DNA from: Salinimicrobium gaetbulicola
GTDB lineage: Bacteria; Bacteroidota; Bacteroidia; Flavobacteriales; Flavobacteriaceae
NCBI RefSeq assembly: GCF_042676025.1
Contig: NZ_JBHTJP010000035.1
Coordinates: 1,054,001-1,118,000 of the forward strand
DNA: 64,000 bases
Direction of reading: 5' to 3'
Shown here: positions 61,284 to 64,000 of the stretch, one piece after another
Layout of the letters: the number at the start of each line of letters is the position of its first letter
Position numbering within the stretch: position 1 is the first letter of the stretch
Position numbers and translations under genes: made by a program
The notes under the pieces: model-generated
Seen by the model: only the letters and a program-made list of their open reading frames with translations
Databases searched by the model: none
What the model was told of the DNA's origin: nothing

Positions 61284-62015
61284 CTAAGATTTTCCGGTGG
61301 GTTTGATCATCAGCTCGTTCACATTGACCGAGGCCGGTTGTGAAATGACATACATTACGGCATCGGCGATATTTTCTGGAGAGAGCATAGGTTCGTCCTC
61401 AGAATAATTTTTATCGTCCAGCACCTCTTTGTCGGTAATGGAATCCCGGAGGTGGGTTCTTACCGTTCCGGGTTCGATCGCGGTCACCCGAATATTAAAT
61501 TCCGGAGAAAGTTCCATACGCATAGCCCTGGAGAGAGCAATGACAGCGGCTTTTGATGCTCCGTAAATCGCGCCCCCTTCATACAATTCCTTTCCATCGA
61601 CCGAAGCGATGTTGATGATATGTCCGTTCTTTTGTGTCTTCATGGCCGGTAACACTTCGCTAATACATCTTAAAGTGCCTTTTACGTTCACTTCTATGGT
61701 CTCCAGCCATTCATCCAGATGCCGGTTCTTCATATAGGTGAGAGGCATGACGCCGGCGGAATTTACGAGGATCTCGATTTCCCCGAATTTTTTCCATATA
61801 TCTCCGAATCCTTCCCTGACACTTTCAGAATTACTCACATCCATATCCACTACCATAGATTCATTTTCGAGTTCATCCTGTAGCTCCATGAGTTTTTCCA
61901 TATTCCGGCTGGCTAAAGCCACTTTACATCCCGCAGCGGAAAGTTTTTTGGCGATAGCACGTCCTATTCCGCTACTGGCTCCGGTGATCACAGCGACCTT
62001 ATCTTTTACTTGCAT
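61284..62015 (-). CDS. Short-chain dehydrogenase/reductase
   Basis: A 243-residue classical SDR. The NADP(H)-binding motif is TGASSGIG (11-18), an NSAG motif lies at about 85-88, and the catalytic Ser (IASVDG, 138), Tyr151 and Lys155 (YGASK) are all present. It resembles NADP-dependent 3-hydroxy acid dehydrogenase (YdfG). The substrate is unknown. It stands apart from its neighbours. Confidence 0.9.
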   Translation of the reverse strand: MQVKDKVAVITGASSGIGRAIAKKLSAAGCKVALASRNMEKLMELQDELENESMVVDMDVSNSESVREGFGDIWKKFGEIEILVNSAGVMPLTYMKNRHLDEWLETIEVNVKGTLRCISEVLPAMKTQKNGHIINIASVDGKELYEGGAIYGASKAAVIALSRAMRMELSPEFNIRVTAIEPGTVRTHLRDSITDKEVLDDKNYSEDEPMLSPENIADAVMYVISQPASVNVNELMIKPTGKS

Positions 62016-62306
62016 GATTTTGATTTTTTCGATTCCCTTTAAGTTAGGGTTTGTGCGAGAACCTTTTAAACTGAATAACAGATTTTTAACTTCTGAAATT
62101 CCTACGGAAAATGTGCTTATTCCTTCCGAAGCCTATCAAGGTTCAGAAGTCATTTGAAAGAGGCTTCAATCATTAATTTTCTTAAATAATTGAAAATTCA
62201 TGCTACTGACCTATGATTTTCAACTTTTTATCTAAAATAAACGCATTAATTTAATTAAAATGCTGTTTATGAGTAAATTAGATGGTAAACCAAAAAAAAT
62301 AGTTTT

Positions 62307-62816
62307 ATGAAACTGATCAAATTAATACCCTTACTGGCTTTATTATTTTTTATGGGTGCCTGTGGAGAGAACCGTAGTGAAGAGGTGGTAGAAGAAGATG
62401 AAATGGTGGCTGAAGAAGCCGACATGTGGGATTCAAACAAGGCGATGACCGATTGGCGAGATGCATGGAATAAGAATGATGCCGCAGCCGTGGAGTCTAT
62501 GACTGCAGATGATGCCACTCTTTTTCTTAATGGTAAAGCTCATACCCAGGATAGTGTGACCGCCTGGATCCAGAACAGTTCTTCCTGGATGAAGGATCTA
62601 AAAACCACCTCGGTTTATAAGGATAGAGGAGAGGAATTCGCTTTTGAGGCGGGAACTTATACGCATTCGCACAAAGAGAATGATACCCTGAGCATGCAGG
62701 GTACTTATACCGTGATTTGGGAGCGTGGTGATGGTAAGGAATGGGCGATCAAGTTAATGGATGTGTCTCCCATGATGGATGCGCCACCTATGCCTTCAGA
62801 AAAGCCGAAGCAATAG
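62307..62816 (+). CDS. NTF2-like (DUF4440-type) lipoprotein
   Basis: A 169-residue lipoprotein with a lipobox ending in Cys19 (FFMGAC). An acidic linker (EEVVEEDEMVAEEAD) leads to an NTF2/SnoaL-like domain (about 45-155; MTDWRDAWNKNDAAAVESMT, GTYTVIWERGDGKEWAIKLM). The domain often binds small hydrophobic ligands; function is unknown. A terminator-like hairpin (62837-62870) follows. Confidence 0.8.
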   Translation: MKLIKLIPLLALLFFMGACGENRSEEVVEEDEMVAEEADMWDSNKAMTDWRDAWNKNDAAAVESMTADDATLFLNGKAHTQDSVTAWIQNSSSWMKDLKTTSVYKDRGEEFAFEAGTYTHSHKENDTLSMQGTYTVIWERGDGKEWAIKLMDVSPMMDAPPMPSEKPKQ

Positions 62817-62831
62817 TTGATCTTTTATTAA

Positions 62832-62872
62832 TAATTATTTAAAGCCGTTCCGTTTTGGGGCGGTTTTTTGTT
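62832..62872 (+). terminator. Hairpin terminator with wobble pairs
   Basis: AAAGCCGTTCC and GGGGCGGTTTT can pair over 11 positions with three G-U pairs, followed by a T run. Coordinates are approximate to a few bases. Confidence 0.65.
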
Positions 62873-62894
62873 ATTATCCCGCGGCTAATATTTG

Positions 62895-63063
62895 ACTTTC
62901 TTTTAAAATATAAGATGGCATTGGTTCTTTAGCCTCCATTTAATATTCAGAGGATTTTCTTGAATTGTGATTTCTAATCCAAGTTCCTCCTTAAACTCTC
63001 TTTTCAAACAAGTTTCAAAAGATTCATTTTTAGGTCAACTTTACCTCCAGGAAATGGATAAAA
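62895..63063 (-). pseudogene. Decayed Nudix hydrolase remnant
   Basis: Reading the minus strand from 63062, one frame gives YPFPGGKVDL and the next NESFETCLKREFKEELGLEI. Together they make a full Nudix box G-x5-E-x7-R-E-U-x-E-E-x-G-U if two bases are removed from an A5 run near 63029. After this the frame stops within about 60 bases (KWRLKNQCHLIF, stop). The N-terminus is missing; the remnant abuts the stop codon of the CPBP protease gene. The parent was probably a MutT-like pyrophosphohydrolase. Confidence 0.75.
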
Positions 63064-63795
63064 TTATGAATTATAAATCCCTATAAGCATAATAGTATCC
63101 ACCAGTCCGTGCACGAAAATGAGGGGCCAGATCCTTCGACCATTCAGCACGTAGACGATCCCAAAAATGATCCCCAAGGAGCCTGTGATCAATAATCCGG
63201 TAAGACCCTGGTAAGCATGTATGCCGGCGAAGAAAACCGCGCTGACCAAGATTGAGAAGGTGGTAGTCAGAAAAGAGTTCCCCAGGAGGATCTCCATTGA
63301 TTTGATGATATAGGCCCTGAAGACGAGTTCTTCCAGAAAGGCGGCGCCCACCCATACCGTAATCAGCATTTGTATGAGCCTGGGAAGATTACCTTTCAGC
63401 GTTTCTAAATAGGAAATGTTTTGGTGTGCCCCGAAAGTTTCAATGATGACAGGTCTTACAAATACAGAGAAAAGAACCAGGGCGCCGAAGGTGAGTACAC
63501 TTGTTAAAACAGGTTTCCACCAGGATGAAGGCCTTCCCAGTCCCAGATCTTTCCATGACCACGGGATTGCTCGTTTGGTAAATGTTACAATGGCGAACAG
63601 GAAAATGCTGTTCAGCCAGAAAAGCCAGAAACCGGGACTTGTGATCTCCAGGATCTCTTCAGCATAATAGGTGTGAGAAAGATAATTGAGTGTAAAATTA
63701 ACGGCCAGTAATAACCACAGGGAAAGTCCAAGGGTGGTTTTCTGATTGATGTTGTACTCCTGTGGTGCAATTCGGCGACTAATGAAGTTTTTCAT
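63064..63795 (-). CDS. CPBP-family intramembrane metalloprotease
   Basis: A 243-residue membrane protein with about seven hydrophobic helices and the ABI/CPBP protease motifs: EELVFR (155-160, EExxxR), FAGIHAYQG with His about 193, and HGLVDT near the C-terminus. Family members process CAAX-like or bacteriocin-related substrates; the function here is unknown. The stop lies at the edge of the Nudix remnant. Start at ATG 63795; the frame ends there. Confidence 0.88.
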   Translation of the reverse strand: MKNFISRRIAPQEYNINQKTTLGLSLWLLLAVNFTLNYLSHTYYAEEILEITSPGFWLFWLNSIFLFAIVTFTKRAIPWSWKDLGLGRPSSWWKPVLTSVLTFGALVLFSVFVRPVIIETFGAHQNISYLETLKGNLPRLIQMLITVWVGAAFLEELVFRAYIIKSMEILLGNSFLTTTFSILVSAVFFAGIHAYQGLTGLLITGSLGIIFGIVYVLNGRRIWPLIFVHGLVDTIMLIGIYNS

Positions 63796-63980
63796 GAGTA
63801 GGGCGATAAGTCCACCGTTTAGAGGATGTTTGGATCCCTTTATAGGGATTCAAACACGGTTGATTATTTCAATTCGGTTAACAGGAGACGAATTTAATAA
63901 ATTATTTGTTTTTTGTAGGAAATTATTGTGAGATAAAAAGGGAAAGAGGTTTGCGTATAAAGTTACGCGATAAATGAAAG
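63796..63980. other. Gap between CPBP gene and tRNA
   Basis: About 185 bases, AT-rich. A hairpin TTTGGATCCCT/AGGGATTCAAA (63829-63855, one G-T pair) lies near the start of the CPBP gene. A small GCGTA/TACGC hairpin close to 63955-63970 could stop tRNA transcription on the minus strand. Confidence 0.4.
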
Positions 63981-64000
63981 TGCCCAGAGCGGGACTCGAA
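63981..64000 (-). tRNA. 3' end of a tRNA, probably tRNA-Leu (cut by window edge)
   Basis: On the minus strand the last 20 bases read TTCGAGTCCCGCTCTGGGCA: T-loop TTCGAGT, T-stem 3' strand CCCGC, acceptor 3' strand TCTGGGC and discriminator A, without an encoded CCA. A 5' acceptor of GCCCAGA would be expected outside the window, which is the usual start of tRNA-Leu in Bacteroidota. The anticodon is not visible, so the identity is inference. Confidence 0.75.

Noticed and set aside
61738..62157. 139-residue plus-strand open frame
   Set aside because: Mostly antisense to the short-chain dehydrogenase gene. Its last 20 codons (62090-62157) look coding-like, but no independent start is seen.

Overview
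This window comes from a member of the Bacteroidota, most probably a marine Flavobacteriaceae of the Gramella/Salegentibacter type. Three things point there. Promoters fit the Bacteroidota pattern TTG, 18-21 bases, TAnnTTTG. The gene set is flavobacterial: leucine dehydrogenase, a long NusB, a Pur-like DUF3276 protein, a DUF1573 lipoprotein beside YajC, a DUF6660/TonB pair and SigZ. Intergenic repeats of the TGTCA...GTCGA kind are present. No phage, insertion sequence, integrase or CRISPR array is visible.

Bases 1-23473 are a surface-polysaccharide (capsule or O-antigen) locus, transcribed left to right except for one gene at 14177-14896. It encodes about a dozen glycosyltransferases (GT-A and GT-B), a UDP-GlcNAc 2-epimerase, a NeuB-type nonulosonate synthase, a sulfotransferase, two methyltransferases, an asparagine-synthetase-like protein without the glutaminase cysteine, a Wzy/ligase-type membrane protein, and a polyprenyl-phosphate sugar transferase as the last gene. 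A sulfated, methylated, perhaps nonulosonate-bearing glycan is a reasonable inference. No Wzx flippase, CMP-sugar synthetase or Wza/Wzc export gene is in the window, so the locus must continue to the left. GC content changes sharply from gene to gene, as expected of a mosaic locus.

Bases 23536-33908 are core genome: lnt, pssA, lptB, a CMD-family protein, tatC, a KdsD-type isomerase, recQ, a cyclophilin-FKBP fusion and two thiol oxidoreductases. Envelope functions dominate (lipoprotein acylation, phospholipid, LPS export, Kdo precursor, Tat export).

Bases 33998-38152 hold an Mpo1-like membrane protein, a CsaA-like protein and a probable metal-handling set (DUF6660 peptide, TonB receptor, cation transporter with cysteine pairs). 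Bases 38233-47157 carry a Pur-like protein, an ABC exporter, leucine dehydrogenase, nusB, a DUF1573 lipoprotein, yajC, a DUF1801 protein, pepT, pyrD and a LysE exporter. Bases 47221-50506 carry an HMG-CoA lyase, then an unusual trio of porin, FMN-binding-domain protein and four-helix membrane protein, which I consider the best candidate for an under-described system. Bases 50622-59163 hold guaB, an OmpH/Skp chaperone, two SurA-like proteins, a MoxR ATPase and aconitase.

The right end (59270-64000) is less ordinary. It has a strong three-way-junction RNA candidate next to an unknown gene, a SigZ-type sigma factor with a near-palindrome at its start, a short-chain dehydrogenase, an NTF2-like lipoprotein, a decayed Nudix hydrolase remnant, a CPBP protease, and the 3' end of a tRNA (probably Leu) that runs off the window.
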